A program made the position numbers and the translations under genes. From Fibrobacter succinogenes (lineage in GTDB: Bacteria; Fibrobacterota; Fibrobacteria; Fibrobacterales; Fibrobacteraceae), in the NCBI GenBank assembly GCA_902800815.1, contig CADCGB010000007.1:1-64000 (forward strand): DNA of 64,000 bases, given 5' to 3'. Positions 8,301 to 17,051 of this stretch are shown one piece after another (position 1 is the stretch's first letter; every line of letters begins with the position of its first letter). The notes under the pieces were generated by a model. The model worked only from the letters and a program-made list of their open reading frames with translations, was not told where the DNA came from and did no database searches.

Positions 8301-10251
8301 AGTTCAGTTCAACCGTAGATGCGTTCTTATCCAACACTCGGGCTATTTTTTCCACAAAGCCCTTTTTGGTAGCTTCCCAAGAAAAGCCCGTGGGGTTCAA
8401 GGTCTGGAACGGGTCACCCGCAAAGACAAACGGAATCTTATTAACATGGTTCCGGTCCACCTTCCTATACAGGAACAAGGACATTTCTAGAATCGCTTCC
8501 AGTTCAATACGAGTAAAATCCTGTGATTCGTCACAGAAAATAGCACTGAAACGATCATGTTCTTCAAAATACCTATTCAGCAGGGAGCCCGATTCGCTCT
8601 CCTCGTCTTCGTTCAAAACATAGCGGACCAAGTCCTGGTCATCCCAATAATCAGATTTAGGCTTCGCCTCAAATTCCTGATCGCCCTTATCCGTAAACAA
8701 TGTTATACTGCTATACCACGGCCAAACTTTTTCGTAGACAAACTTGAACATCTCCTTGGAAACGGAATAGCCTGGGCTAGATTCATATTCCGCGACATCC
8801 ACAAGGGCTTCGACGGAATCACCCTTTATATAGGTGCGAATAACGTGCCAGCATATTTCCGGCGTAGTCTTGTGCATGACCTCCTTGTCACGCCTAAACT
8901 TTTCGTGCCAAAGGGTTTTAAACCTCTGGAAATCAATCTTGTTGTGCAGCGAAAACGGGTTTGGCTTATTGGTATTTGCAACCTCCAACAAGAAATCGCT
9001 GAAATTTCTAAACGAAATCTCTCGGGAGGCCTGTTTTTTCCTCACGATAAAGTTCTTCTTGGCCTCATCGGTTATGCTGCCCAAGTACTCATGGTTCTCC
9101 AAAAGCTTGTCAACGGTTTCTCGAGCCGCCGAAAGCAACTTGTCGTTATAGGTAAAATATATCGGGCTTGCATCGTGTTCGTTTTCCGAGTCCAAATAAT
9201 GAAAATAGTAAGACGTAAACAGGAACTGCAATATGGTAGATTTTCCACTACCGGCGCGACCATTGATGAACAGAGGGTACTTTCTTGATTCCGAATTCAG
9301 CACGCTAGACAAAATGTCCAGTTCTTCCGGAGAAAGAGCCATATTATTTGATTTCTCTGTCTCGATATTTTCCCACAGCGACGGATCATCCGGATTCGTC
9401 ACAACCGATTCGGGATAAGAACGCGATATATATTTCAAAACGGTATTCTTGTCAAATGGTTCAAAAACCGTTTTGTACTTTAATATAAACGCCTGGGCAT
9501 CTTCCTCACTAGTCTCAATCTTACCCAAGGCAAAAATAGACTCATTCGGGTTATAGTAGTAGCTGAACCACCTCTTGTGTCTTGAACCATACTCCAACTT
9601 TTGGATGTCCCATCCATTTAGGTCATTCGCACCAGCAGCGGTGATAGCATCAATAACCGATTCATACAGTTTAGACAAAAACGAAGTATTCAGGATTTCA
9701 TAGTTCGACTTGTCGTTTAAACTAGTAACCCACTCCTTCGTTTCATAAACAGCCATGTAACTTCTTTCCGTCGTACCACGGAGCGTACCATAGAGAATCT
9801 CATGCTCGTAGAGGCTAGGCTCTTCCTTGGGCTTCAGGACGTTCTGCTCACTTAGCCTTTTGCGGCAATATTCAATACATTTTTGTTTATGGTCAGACGG
9901 CCTATAGCCATGGCTCTTTGCAAAGCCCTCCGGATCCCTGCAGAAGCAATGGGAATCACTCGGGCTATTATAAGCAGGGTCCTTGCGGATCATCAAGTCA
10001 TGAAATACGAGGAGCTCATGCTCTTCCCCATCGACAACATTCTCCGGAATCGTCTCCGTACTTGCGATAAGACGATACTTGTACTTGAGTTTTTTCTTTA
10101 CATAGAAGCCGTCATTGAATGGCGTAAAACCGGTGTACTGTTGCTTTTTCTCAATCCTGTTCCGCAGCGCCTTGATGCAAGCCTGGAGATCCTTGAAGTC
10201 GCTTTCCTGCATTTTAGCGTCAAACTTAGGGGTGCTATAGACGAAAAGCAT
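5335..10251 (-). CDS. Very large UvrD/Rep-like superfamily 1 helicase with repeat-rich C-terminus
   Basis: The protein (1638 aa) carries SF1 motifs: Walker A GRAGSGKST with Lys337, Walker B DESQD at 574-578, motif III GDPFQTLNPTGF, motif IV MNYRSD, motif V QDIKGLEYD and motif VI VAVTRPKRQ near 815. Residues ~930-1420 are helical and TPR-like (for example YVKGDYITAAKEFYEAGD). Then follows a Pro/Glu-rich linker (~1450-1560) and a ~85-residue C-terminal domain. The first ~100 residues form a separate basic domain. This resembles TRANK1-type or defence-associated helicases by architecture. The gene borders the island at 10.4 kb. GAGAGGA precedes the ATG. A role in DNA or RNA surveillance is inferred. 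Confidence 0.8.
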   Translation of the reverse strand: MLFVYSTPKFDAKMQESDFKDLQACIKALRNRIEKKQQYTGFTPFNDGFYVKKKLKYKYRLIASTETIPENVVDGEEHELLVFHDLMIRKDPAYNSPSDSHCFCRDPEGFAKSHGYRPSDHKQKCIEYCRKRLSEQNVLKPKEEPSLYEHEILYGTLRGTTERSYMAVYETKEWVTSLNDKSNYEILNTSFLSKLYESVIDAITAAGANDLNGWDIQKLEYGSRHKRWFSYYYNPNESIFALGKIETSEEDAQAFILKYKTVFEPFDKNTVLKYISRSYPESVVTNPDDPSLWENIETEKSNNMALSPEELDILSSVLNSESRKYPLFINGRAGSGKSTILQFLFTSYYFHYLDSENEHDASPIYFTYNDKLLSAARETVDKLLENHEYLGSITDEAKKNFIVRKKQASREISFRNFSDFLLEVANTNKPNPFSLHNKIDFQRFKTLWHEKFRRDKEVMHKTTPEICWHVIRTYIKGDSVEALVDVAEYESSPGYSVSKEMFKFVYEKVWPWYSSITLFTDKGDQEFEAKPKSDYWDDQDLVRYVLNEDEESESGSLLNRYFEEHDRFSAIFCDESQDFTRIELEAILEMSLFLYRKVDRNHVNKIPFVFAGDPFQTLNPTGFSWEATKKGFVEKIARVLDKNASTVELNYKELKMNYRSDSNIVKFSNAVQIIRAAKLNPEKNGIEPQLPWNEAPGSCLFYDWKKTDFWEWLEKNVDVSFILPCDSSNRAKFIEDHRILRDYLCVPGKEGKYKYPVFSSQDIKGLEYDKVVVFGFGAFDEEGGSRFAKLLDNNIKDTDGHQLELEYFINRLYVAVTRPKRQLFILDAPTNTFWDKLKVDQGAEQPVIKWLEGIIPTNCRRAWNKDGSASEKFALPICGRSNSLSGKTSDENREKFAEQLLREGIDNRDEERLDIALQRFAEIHDVSHPKCLKIKGDIAYVKGDYITAAKEFYEAGDRISSIHCWFLALEKDQDKALAEMVTIADIDPDCRDSLQNKLIMHLKTNSSVEFFVDALDKCAVLEKNYAANLRNEIFSWDYDFEAWRWCFNEILRGLCKTELSADQAQKISEAIDKQNLFEFEVSLLIEFYFKTQMFRKLAELEAFDLPAEDRKKVNLAKAYSEGFPKSLYLFNDAKDYATICDIYKEEYANLKDEIVTKMDESSAKLVFNANKQKKNLIDNSMLTCLFAHHIDSDVWNAYYNSQKKNPGYKQECVNLLCKFVTKRNDNSFVKDIADTLKKNTKADTDEAFNQFYICCLGIANEHPIGIDLTACMNSLKRTFNDVEGVVNRFDLSFVDLVQFGRLFEYLSAQSGDDDKPRYWGNVEEFYGKVLKLDFLEPGQRTFVCKRIVYAKDQIGDAYERLSKRRDLKPSVMEDFVRLCSIYRHEARDFRLEYHISVGEKIEALSNTKDEYSQTMKLASKAWKNDGFIIKHQAPVAETTETLETVPDNAAPIPQETVPQDVEVPVVEEPVLPAEQEAPVPEEQEVAPAPEPEPTPEESVVEVAPVPEVEKEPETVPEETPVAVVEPEVVPQEKPDSSGPMLYPESLIAKISGYTIKGEREDDDYCVSISSTNAQGKEVLLCSVNSYGPSPKRQKGLHIEADGMSFHYGDLPKVEINSVNGCYVVSIGSISMKVEEAAE

Positions 10252-10284
10252 TATTTATCCTCTCATTAAAAATTCATTTTTCAA

Positions 10285-10311
10285 ACTATATTTTCAGTAT
10301 ATAAATGTCAA
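10285..10311 (-). promoter_or_regulatory. Promoter of the large helicase gene
   Basis: On the minus strand TTGACA (10306-10311) and TATAGT followed by TTG (10285-10290) are 15 bases apart, about 35 nt before the ATG. Confidence 0.5.
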
Positions 10312-10438
10312 CAGGAAAAACCTGTTTCTACTACGGGCGCGGGCGCCCCATATGGGAATATTCCAGGTTGGAATACTTTTTGGCGTAGGTTCGCAGATTC
10401 CAAGTTCCAGAAAGCGGAACTCGGAAAGAGCCAAAGAT

Positions 10439-13400
10439 TTATTTTTTGTTGTTTAACTTGGATATCAATTTTGCAATGTCTGTCGCAATATTTACTACTG
10501 AACCGACTGCTGCACCGACTGCTATAGATGCAGCCCCAAATTCTTTAAGTCCAGCGCCAATGGCGGAATTGCCAACACCTTCGATAAACTTGCTTACATT
10601 TTCAATTTTTTTGAGTTCAGGGTCTTCATCATTGTTTTTTGATCCGTCTTCACTTTTTTCATCCTCATCCTGAAGGCCCCATGGGAACCAATAGAGAGGT
10701 GCAAATTCGTATACATCTCCTTTTGTGGTATGTTTCACAGCCATAATGCCATTTGCAAATATCAAATTTATCAAAAGCGCTTTATGTTTTCTCGTGTTGG
10801 GAATATCAAGTCTCTTACAAGTTTCATCGATTAAGTTTTCAAATTTGGTTCCGTCTAGCGACTTGTAACGATATAATCCGCCATTCCCAAATAAAACAAT
10901 ATATTGGAATTCAATTAGGTCCTTGCTGTATGCGTCTGTCATTTGGCTTCTGAACAACTCCGTCACGGCAAATGTTCGGACTTCCGTTGATGTATATACC
11001 TGGGGACTTATAATTTCCGACACGTCCGATTCTGCAATTGCTAGAGCTTTGTCCACAGCATTTTTATTCAATATATTGATAAATGCCTGTAGGTTGATTG
11101 TACCATCCGCATTGGATAATTCTTTTTTGAAATAATCCCACGGCTTTCCGAATCTCCTTGTGTCTTCCCCAAAGAAAACCCGCAAAAGAGGTTCCATTTC
11201 GGCTTGGGAAGGACTGTTAAACTGATTACGATTTTCCCTGAAAAGCTTTGCTGTTTCATCAATATATTGTGAATCAATATTGAATGTTTCAGCGAGAGCC
11301 CAATAAGCGGCACTTGCTGCAGGGTCTGAAAAAATAAGTTTGAAGAAATAGCCAAAAACTTCTTCAATGGACCATTCCATGTTAACAATGTTGCTAGATG
11401 ACAACTCCGTATTTAAGTTTTCAACTTGCGATAATAAATCTGTGCGAATGAAAATCTTAGGCAGAATGTTGCTAAGTTCGATTCCCGGTCCAGTCCAATA
11501 GTTGATTAACGATGATATTGCTTCATTCCAGTAGTCCGGCTGAATAAAGGATTCTAACTGATCATACAGAATATAGACTTTTTTATTGGTTCTTTTTAAT
11601 TCCTCGTTAAATCTACGAATGTCTGAAATAATGTTAAAGAGTTTATCAACATCCATAAGTTCAATAAATGCCGCAGAAACAAAAATATTCTCGTCATATT
11701 CATGCGTCAAAGCGCTTTGTTGCTTAACAATAGAACGTATTTCGGATAAGCCTTCAATACTCTCGTCAAACAACAACTTTACCCATGTGCAAATTCTCCA
11801 AAAGTTTAAGAAGTCCTCTTTTTTTACAAACATGTACTTAATACATTGTATTAAAAACATATAGTCTTTTCTTTGCGTTGATAATGCATCTGCGAAGATA
11901 TACGCAGATGCCATTTCCCGTATGCTTCCTAAAATACGGCTATTTCTAATGGCTTTGCGGAAATACGTTTTTCCAGTCCCTTTACAACCGCAAATAATGA
12001 AACTTTGCCTTTCAAAGAATCTATTACCCATGCATTTTCTATAAAAAAATGTATTGGGATCAATGACGATATTTTCTGCGGGTTTAGCAACATCGGATAA
12101 AACTTTCTTTAGTCGCTGAAGGACTATGTTTCTTAGAGCAAAAGAGCCGTATTCTTTAGTTGGTTTAGAGGGCACTATCTGAAGTCGGGATTTTAGAGGG
12201 AAACAAAGTTTGTCGATGTCATTAAAAAGCTGGACATAGTCAGAAAATTGATTTTCTCGTTGTGCCGTGGTGTTCATGTCAATAAATTTTTCATCAGCAT
12301 CTTTATCACCTGTTCCGAGGCGCTCCAAAATGGGATTTCTATAAAGAGGGACACTTGGAGGAACCTCTTTTTCTGCGTACACCTTCTTGATAAAAGATTC
12401 CATTCGCTTATAGGCCTTCATTAATTTGGGGTCTTCGCCGAAATTTTTGGGCAAAATTGAATATGCGATAATCAACTTAAACAAATTTTCGTTTTGAATA
12501 TGTTTGGCTAAAAGATTTATTAATCCTGGTTCATTTTGCCTGCTTAATCCAAAGAATCCCACAACGCATGAAGATAAATGTAATGTTGCCGTTCCGAAAA
12601 TATCATTAAACCCCGTTCTGGAATCAATCAGAATGGCATCTACTTTTTCCTTTAATTGTTCAAATAGCACACTGAAACTTTTTATGACTTTTTGGGTGTT
12701 GCCTAAGTTCAACTTAGCCAAAGCCTCTACATAGTCTTGTCTATTTGGACTTTTTAACGCATTCTTTTCATCAACACCTTCGTTAAGGTTACCTGCGGGA
12801 ATAATCCAAATGCGGTTTAATGCCGAATTATTGTCACTGTTTTGATTACGAGCTCCCGCATTTAACATGTAATCCTTTATTTCAACATCTTTTCCCATAA
12901 ATTGGGTGTCACACAAAAACTCAACGAGTCCGTTTTTTTTGCCTTCTATTAGTTCCTCATGTTCGGATAAATCAAAAAAATTGAGGTATCCGGGAGCTTC
13001 TAAATCACAATCAATAATTGCGACGCTCTTTCCTTGCGCTGCTAAATGCAATGCGTATGAAGTCATTGCCGTAGTTCTGCCAACCCCTCCCTTGTGACTA
13101 TAGAATGTGATAATAGGGATCTCTGTTTTATCATCTTTGGTGAGGTTTATTTTTGATGTACTATAAAATGAGTCAAATCTATAACGTGGACCGTAATCAA
13201 TGTTATTCGGATTGTTAACAATATTGGAATAAAACGAATCTTCTAAATCCGTAACAGGAAGGACCTTGAAGAAGATTTTTATATAATCATTTTCTTTTAT
13301 AGACTCTAAATCGGAAAAAGATTCCGTTTCGTTACAAAAATTATCAAATTTTTGTTTAATACCTGTATAATATTGGCAATCATGAACAAATATATATACG

Positions 13401-13513
13401 TCTATTTGAAATCCTGTTCGGATAAAGATTTTAAATTTTTCTGTTTCATCAATTTTAAGTTCTTTTAGGAGAAAAAGTTTTAATGCCTGAGCGTATTTTG
13501 AAATAAATGTCAT
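10439..13513 (-). CDS. KGGVGR-type ATPase with second P-loop, module copy 1
   Basis: The protein (1024 aa) has a ~120-residue N-terminal domain, then a ParA/MinD-like ATPase with HKGGVGRTT (Lys141) and DCDLEAPGYLNFF. KGGVGR is a known variant family of ParA-like ATPases. A second NTPase starts at GCKGTGKT (Lys515), with a Walker B-like KVYILYDQLE. The last ~45 residues are Gly/Ala-rich and hydrophobic, like a membrane-inserting tail. It is paralogous over nearly its full length to the plus-strand protein at 22574-25675. It follows its partner by 15 nt; AAGGAA precedes the ATG. The gene is AT-rich compared with the flanks, a sign of transfer. A defence role is inferred, not shown. Confidence 0.75.
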   Translation of the reverse strand: MTFISKYAQALKLFLLKELKIDETEKFKIFIRTGFQIDVYIFVHDCQYYTGIKQKFDNFCNETESFSDLESIKENDYIKIFFKVLPVTDLEDSFYSNIVNNPNNIDYGPRYRFDSFYSTSKINLTKDDKTEIPIITFYSHKGGVGRTTAMTSYALHLAAQGKSVAIIDCDLEAPGYLNFFDLSEHEELIEGKKNGLVEFLCDTQFMGKDVEIKDYMLNAGARNQNSDNNSALNRIWIIPAGNLNEGVDEKNALKSPNRQDYVEALAKLNLGNTQKVIKSFSVLFEQLKEKVDAILIDSRTGFNDIFGTATLHLSSCVVGFFGLSRQNEPGLINLLAKHIQNENLFKLIIAYSILPKNFGEDPKLMKAYKRMESFIKKVYAEKEVPPSVPLYRNPILERLGTGDKDADEKFIDMNTTAQRENQFSDYVQLFNDIDKLCFPLKSRLQIVPSKPTKEYGSFALRNIVLQRLKKVLSDVAKPAENIVIDPNTFFYRKCMGNRFFERQSFIICGCKGTGKTYFRKAIRNSRILGSIREMASAYIFADALSTQRKDYMFLIQCIKYMFVKKEDFLNFWRICTWVKLLFDESIEGLSEIRSIVKQQSALTHEYDENIFVSAAFIELMDVDKLFNIISDIRRFNEELKRTNKKVYILYDQLESFIQPDYWNEAISSLINYWTGPGIELSNILPKIFIRTDLLSQVENLNTELSSSNIVNMEWSIEEVFGYFFKLIFSDPAASAAYWALAETFNIDSQYIDETAKLFRENRNQFNSPSQAEMEPLLRVFFGEDTRRFGKPWDYFKKELSNADGTINLQAFINILNKNAVDKALAIAESDVSEIISPQVYTSTEVRTFAVTELFRSQMTDAYSKDLIEFQYIVLFGNGGLYRYKSLDGTKFENLIDETCKRLDIPNTRKHKALLINLIFANGIMAVKHTTKGDVYEFAPLYWFPWGLQDEDEKSEDGSKNNDEDPELKKIENVSKFIEGVGNSAIGAGLKEFGAASIAVGAAVGSVVNIATDIAKLISKLNNKK

Positions 13514-13528
13514 AATGTGTTCCTTTTT

Positions 13529-15265
13529 TTATGCATGGTTTATAGCTGCGAAAATGGTTTCACACAGTTTTATCAATTGTTCTAAAGTCTCCTGTTGCAA
13601 GGCTTTTTCATTTTCAATGCATATCCATTTTTCGCTTTCTTTCTCTGTATATCTAAGGCTTGTATCCCAATTTTGAATTAAGATTTCTACCTTTTTTATT
13701 AAAGCTCCGTTCTCAATAGGAATGTTCTCAATAGAAGATAAATATGGTACATCATTTGTGATAAGAGTGTTTTCAATGGTGCTATCATTTAAGACATTGG
13801 TAATAATTTCATAGAAGTGATGGTTTTCCACAGAATGAAAATAAGTATCTCTCTTTTTTTCTTTAAATTCTTTTTGTTTCCATTCATCTATAAGCTTATT
13901 AAGTTCTTTTAGCGCTTTTAAATCATTTTCATATTCGTCTTGTTTGAAAACATCCTTGTTACAATATTTTTCGTCATTTCTTTTAGGATTTTGACGATTA
14001 GAATACCAACACTTTGTTGATAGGTTAAAATTGACCTTATAAAAATCTATATGCGTTTTCTGAGTAAAATCTATATCTAAATCTGTTATTCTATTCCCTT
14101 TAAATCTTCCACCTTCGTATGCCGCATAAATAGTCAATGCTTCCAATATATATCCTGTTAAATAGTAGATATCTTTTAGCAAGTAATTTTTTTTCTCTAC
14201 TTCTTCATTAAAATGGTCAAATTTCTTCTTAAGCAAAACATCATCTTCATTCCGTTCCGTCTCAAGATGTGATATTTCTTTTCTATTCTTTAACCAGGCC
14301 TTATATTCTTTAGATTGGTACACATCTTTTCTTGTATATGCATCATATTGCTTTAGGAAAGCCTTATTTTTTCTTAATAAGGCTCCTTGCTCTTCTAACC
14401 AAGTTATACATTCTATTGTATTGTCTGTTTTGTTTAATTGTTTTTTTAATTTATCTATAATTTCTTCTAAGTGAGACTTTTGTTCATTAAACGTTTTGTT
14501 TATATCTTTTGAAAATTCGTCAATTCCTTCTAATTTACTGATATCGTCTTTTAATTCTTGGAAAATTGCTTCCAAATTTGAATTACACAATCTCAAATTA
14601 CTAATTAGTGTTTTTTCCTGATTCTCAAGTCTATCTGACAATTCCTCTAATTGATGCACATCTTCTAATTGCTGCAATGTTCCCTGTTCTAAAAATTCGC
14701 TATATAGTCTTTGTGGGAATTCTTGGTTAATCAAGTCTGCAATAGATTCTAGTTGATGTACACTATCTTTTAATTTGGAAGATAGTTTTTCTAAAAAAAT
14801 ATTATCTTCTTTTATTTGACGTTTTTGTTTTCCTTGCCAATTTAAATCATCATTTAATGACCTAGTTATTCCATTTAAAAAAGAAACCTGTTGACATGAA
14901 GGATTATTTATTTCTTTTAATAAATCGTTCTGTTTGATTAATGACGTTGTGGCATTTTGCAATTGGCGAGAGGTATTTACCAATAGTTCTATTTCTTCTT
15001 GGGAAGAAGCGTTTACTTCTTGTAGCCATTCTCGATATTTATCTATAGATGAAATCTGTTCCCGCAACAATGAAATCCATTCTTTTAAAAATGCAGTTTT
15101 TTTCTCAATATAGTCTTCTTTACTTTTTAACAGAAGAACTTTTTCTTTTAGCAAATCGCTTTTTTTGGGGGTTATCTCCCACTGTGTATTGTTGAAAAAC
15201 ATTTGACATGCCGCCAAATGCCTTTTTGCGGTGTCTAGATACTCCCTATGTTTCATAGTGTTCAT
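13529..15265 (-). CDS. Coiled-coil partner protein of the KGGVGR ATPase, copy 1
   Basis: The protein (578 aa) starts MNTMKHREYLDTAKRHLAAC. A long, Glu/Leu/Lys-rich coiled coil (about 30-350) precedes a C-terminal helical domain with LLKDIYYLTGYILEALT, ENHHF and a final LIQNWDTSLRY region. The two ends, without the coiled coil, match the 230-residue protein at 21863-22555. The R-H-L-A and Y-L-x-G-Y-I-x-E-A pattern recalls HEPN helical proteins, but a canonical HEPN RNase motif is not clear. The ATG lies 7 nt after a TATATT box and has no Shine-Dalgarno. The gene is AT-rich. Confidence 0.7.
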   Translation of the reverse strand: MNTMKHREYLDTAKRHLAACQMFFNNTQWEITPKKSDLLKEKVLLLKSKEDYIEKKTAFLKEWISLLREQISSIDKYREWLQEVNASSQEEIELLVNTSRQLQNATTSLIKQNDLLKEINNPSCQQVSFLNGITRSLNDDLNWQGKQKRQIKEDNIFLEKLSSKLKDSVHQLESIADLINQEFPQRLYSEFLEQGTLQQLEDVHQLEELSDRLENQEKTLISNLRLCNSNLEAIFQELKDDISKLEGIDEFSKDINKTFNEQKSHLEEIIDKLKKQLNKTDNTIECITWLEEQGALLRKNKAFLKQYDAYTRKDVYQSKEYKAWLKNRKEISHLETERNEDDVLLKKKFDHFNEEVEKKNYLLKDIYYLTGYILEALTIYAAYEGGRFKGNRITDLDIDFTQKTHIDFYKVNFNLSTKCWYSNRQNPKRNDEKYCNKDVFKQDEYENDLKALKELNKLIDEWKQKEFKEKKRDTYFHSVENHHFYEIITNVLNDSTIENTLITNDVPYLSSIENIPIENGALIKKVEILIQNWDTSLRYTEKESEKWICIENEKALQQETLEQLIKLCETIFAAINHA

Positions 15266-15272
15266 ACCATGA

Positions 15273-15320
15273 AATATATCTCTTTTTTCTAGAAAAAAAC
15301 ATTAACCATAAAAAAGAGAT
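15273..15320 (-). promoter_or_regulatory. Promoter and hairpin before module copy 1
   Basis: On the minus strand TATATT (15273-15278) lies 7 nt before the ATG at 15265. An 11-bp perfect inverted repeat (15278-15288 and 15310-15320, arms ATCTCTTTTTT / AAAAAAGAGAT) overlaps the box and follows the phosphatase stop, so it could end or attenuate upstream transcription. The promoter resembles that of copy 2. Confidence 0.5.
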
Positions 15321-15332
15321 GCTTATGCGCGA

Positions 15333-16328
15333 TCAAAAAGCCCGGAGGGCGGATTTGTAACGTCCGTCCTCACGGGTTTCAAGAATATTCGCATTATTGA
15401 GCCGCTTGAGAATCCTGTCGAGCTTTTTGCCACGCAGGTGCAGCCTACGCTTGATTGCACGATAGGTCCCCCAGGACTGCAGCACCATCAGGGCACTATC
15501 AAAACTCCCGAGCCTCTTGCGGGAAGCCCGCGTGTTGGCAAGGCCCAGGAATTCGCACTTGTCCTTCTCGGAGAAATCCATATAGCCACGGCCACCGAAA
15601 GAGCGCGACATCAGTACGATGCTGCAGTCGTCGGAAGTCTGCTGCTTTACAAGGTCCTCAAAGGTGCAGTTCAGTTTCTGCGACATGTAATCGGGGTTGC
15701 AAACGGAAGCCAGCCTTGTCAAGCGGGCAAGCGAAGGAGAAAGCGCCTTGTTCCGCTTGTTATAAAAACTGGTTTCCGTGCCATCGGACATCAGGATAAA
15801 TCCTGAAATCTGATTTAGGTTCCCCTTGATGAGCCGCATGCTCACGATAGCGTTACTCGATATCGTGAACACCGTGGTATTCGCAAACTCGCCGTTTTCA
15901 GGCTGCGACGCAACCAGCACCTTGCCTTCCTTGACGTAACCGACGACACCGTCCCCGATATGGCAGATGATGAATTTGCCGCCCTTCTCGGCAACGAACA
16001 GGAGCGTTGAGGCAAGATCCCTAATGGCACACCCCTTCTCGCTACAGAGCGTCTCGAGGCGTTCGCCTATAACCGCAAGAATGTTCCTCTTCACGACAGC
16101 CCCATCCTCGTTAATAATGAGGTCGAAGTTTTCTGCCATGTAGCAGCAAATCGCCTGCGTTACGGCTTCGGCACCAAAGTGCGATAGGCTCGCAGAGCCC
16201 GCTCCATCGGCAAGGGCGCATACAGAACACGCATCCTTGACGATAGAGAAGGTCTTGTCCTGGCAAGGAGTACCGGAACTCAGGTGCCCCCGGCCCTGCA
16301 CTGCGCATTGGATTGTAACCCAATTCAT
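15333..16328 (-). CDS. PP2C-like serine/threonine phosphatase (TerY-P triad)
   Basis: The protein (331 aa) shows PP2C metal-site motifs in order: QDKTF, ALADGAGSA, STLLF, HIGDGVVG, LMSDGTE and TSDDCSIVLM. The last ~80 residues form a basic helical extension that may be winged-helix-like. PP2C enzymes remove phosphate from Ser/Thr; here the likely targets are products of the kinase two genes upstream. The start MNWVTIQ at 16328 is chosen because it falls 1 nt after the vWA stop, giving tight coupling. A longer reading starts inside the vWA gene and is less likely. Phosphatase + vWA + kinase is the TerY-P triad described by comparative genomics. Confidence 0.88.
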   Translation of the reverse strand: MNWVTIQCAVQGRGHLSSGTPCQDKTFSIVKDACSVCALADGAGSASLSHFGAEAVTQAICCYMAENFDLIINEDGAVVKRNILAVIGERLETLCSEKGCAIRDLASTLLFVAEKGGKFIICHIGDGVVGYVKEGKVLVASQPENGEFANTTVFTISSNAIVSMRLIKGNLNQISGFILMSDGTETSFYNKRNKALSPSLARLTRLASVCNPDYMSQKLNCTFEDLVKQQTSDDCSIVLMSRSFGGRGYMDFSEKDKCEFLGLANTRASRKRLGSFDSALMVLQSWGTYRAIKRRLHLRGKKLDRILKRLNNANILETREDGRYKSALRAF

Positions 16329-16329
16329 G

Positions 16330-17016
16330 CTACAGCTCCGCCCAGCCCTTGATGCCATCCACGTCCAGCTGGACCTTGTCGCCCGGCGTAGACTGGGAGA
16401 CCTTGGACACGCTCTTGCTGAGCCAGGCAAAGAACTCCTTGAAGTTCAAGCCCTGCAACTTGAGCGGGCTACGCTTCGGAGAGAACCTGGCAAGCACATC
16501 CATGTCGGCGTCCTCACCGATACCGATGGGGAAAATGGTCAGCTTGCGATCGTTAATCATGTCGCAAGTGCGCTGGATAGAGCGCGAGAGTTCCGCCGGG
16601 CTGCCATTGGGCATCCCGTCAGTCATGAGCACAATCCACGGCTGGTAATAGTCCACACCACTGGCCTTGTATTCGCCCTTTCTCTTTTCGAGCATGTCCA
16701 GCGCCATGTTCATGGCCTCGCCCATGGGCGTACCGCCACCGGCATAGAACTGGGGAGCCTCAGACTGATGCTCAAGGGTGCTGAAGCCCGCCTGGCACGA
16801 GGCATGGCCACCGAACGTCACCACGGAAATCTCCGCGGCATACAGGGCAGTCTCATCGCTGCGCACGGCATCGTAAAAGAGACGCACGCCCTCGTTGAGC
16901 TCATTGATGGAGTCACCCTCCATGGAACCACTGGTATCCAGCACAAGGCACACGGGCACGCGGCTGGAGGGATTGTTTTCGAGGTCTTCGAGATTCAAGA
17001 GATTATCATTTTTCAT
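16330..17016 (-). CDS. TerY-like von Willebrand A domain protein
   Basis: The protein (228 aa) is one vWA domain with a complete MIDAS: DTSGSM (about residues 28-33), Thr in GGGTPMGEA, and the Asp in LMTDGMPN. TerY-type vWA proteins bind metal and organise stress or defence complexes in the cytoplasm. AAGGAATAAAATC precedes the ATG. It sits between the kinase and the phosphatase, as in TerY-P triads. No other ter genes (TerB, TerC, TerD, TerF) are seen nearby. Confidence 0.9.
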   Translation of the reverse strand: MKNDNLLNLEDLENNPSSRVPVCLVLDTSGSMEGDSINELNEGVRLFYDAVRSDETALYAAEISVVTFGGHASCQAGFSTLEHQSEAPQFYAGGGTPMGEAMNMALDMLEKRKGEYKASGVDYYQPWIVLMTDGMPNGSPAELSRSIQRTCDMINDRKLTIFPIGIGEDADMDVLARFSPKRSPLKLQGLNFKEFFAWLSKSVSKVSQSTPGDKVQLDVDGIKGWAEL

Positions 17017-17051
17017 GATTTTATTCCTTTTTTGTTGTTTGTTTATTGCAG

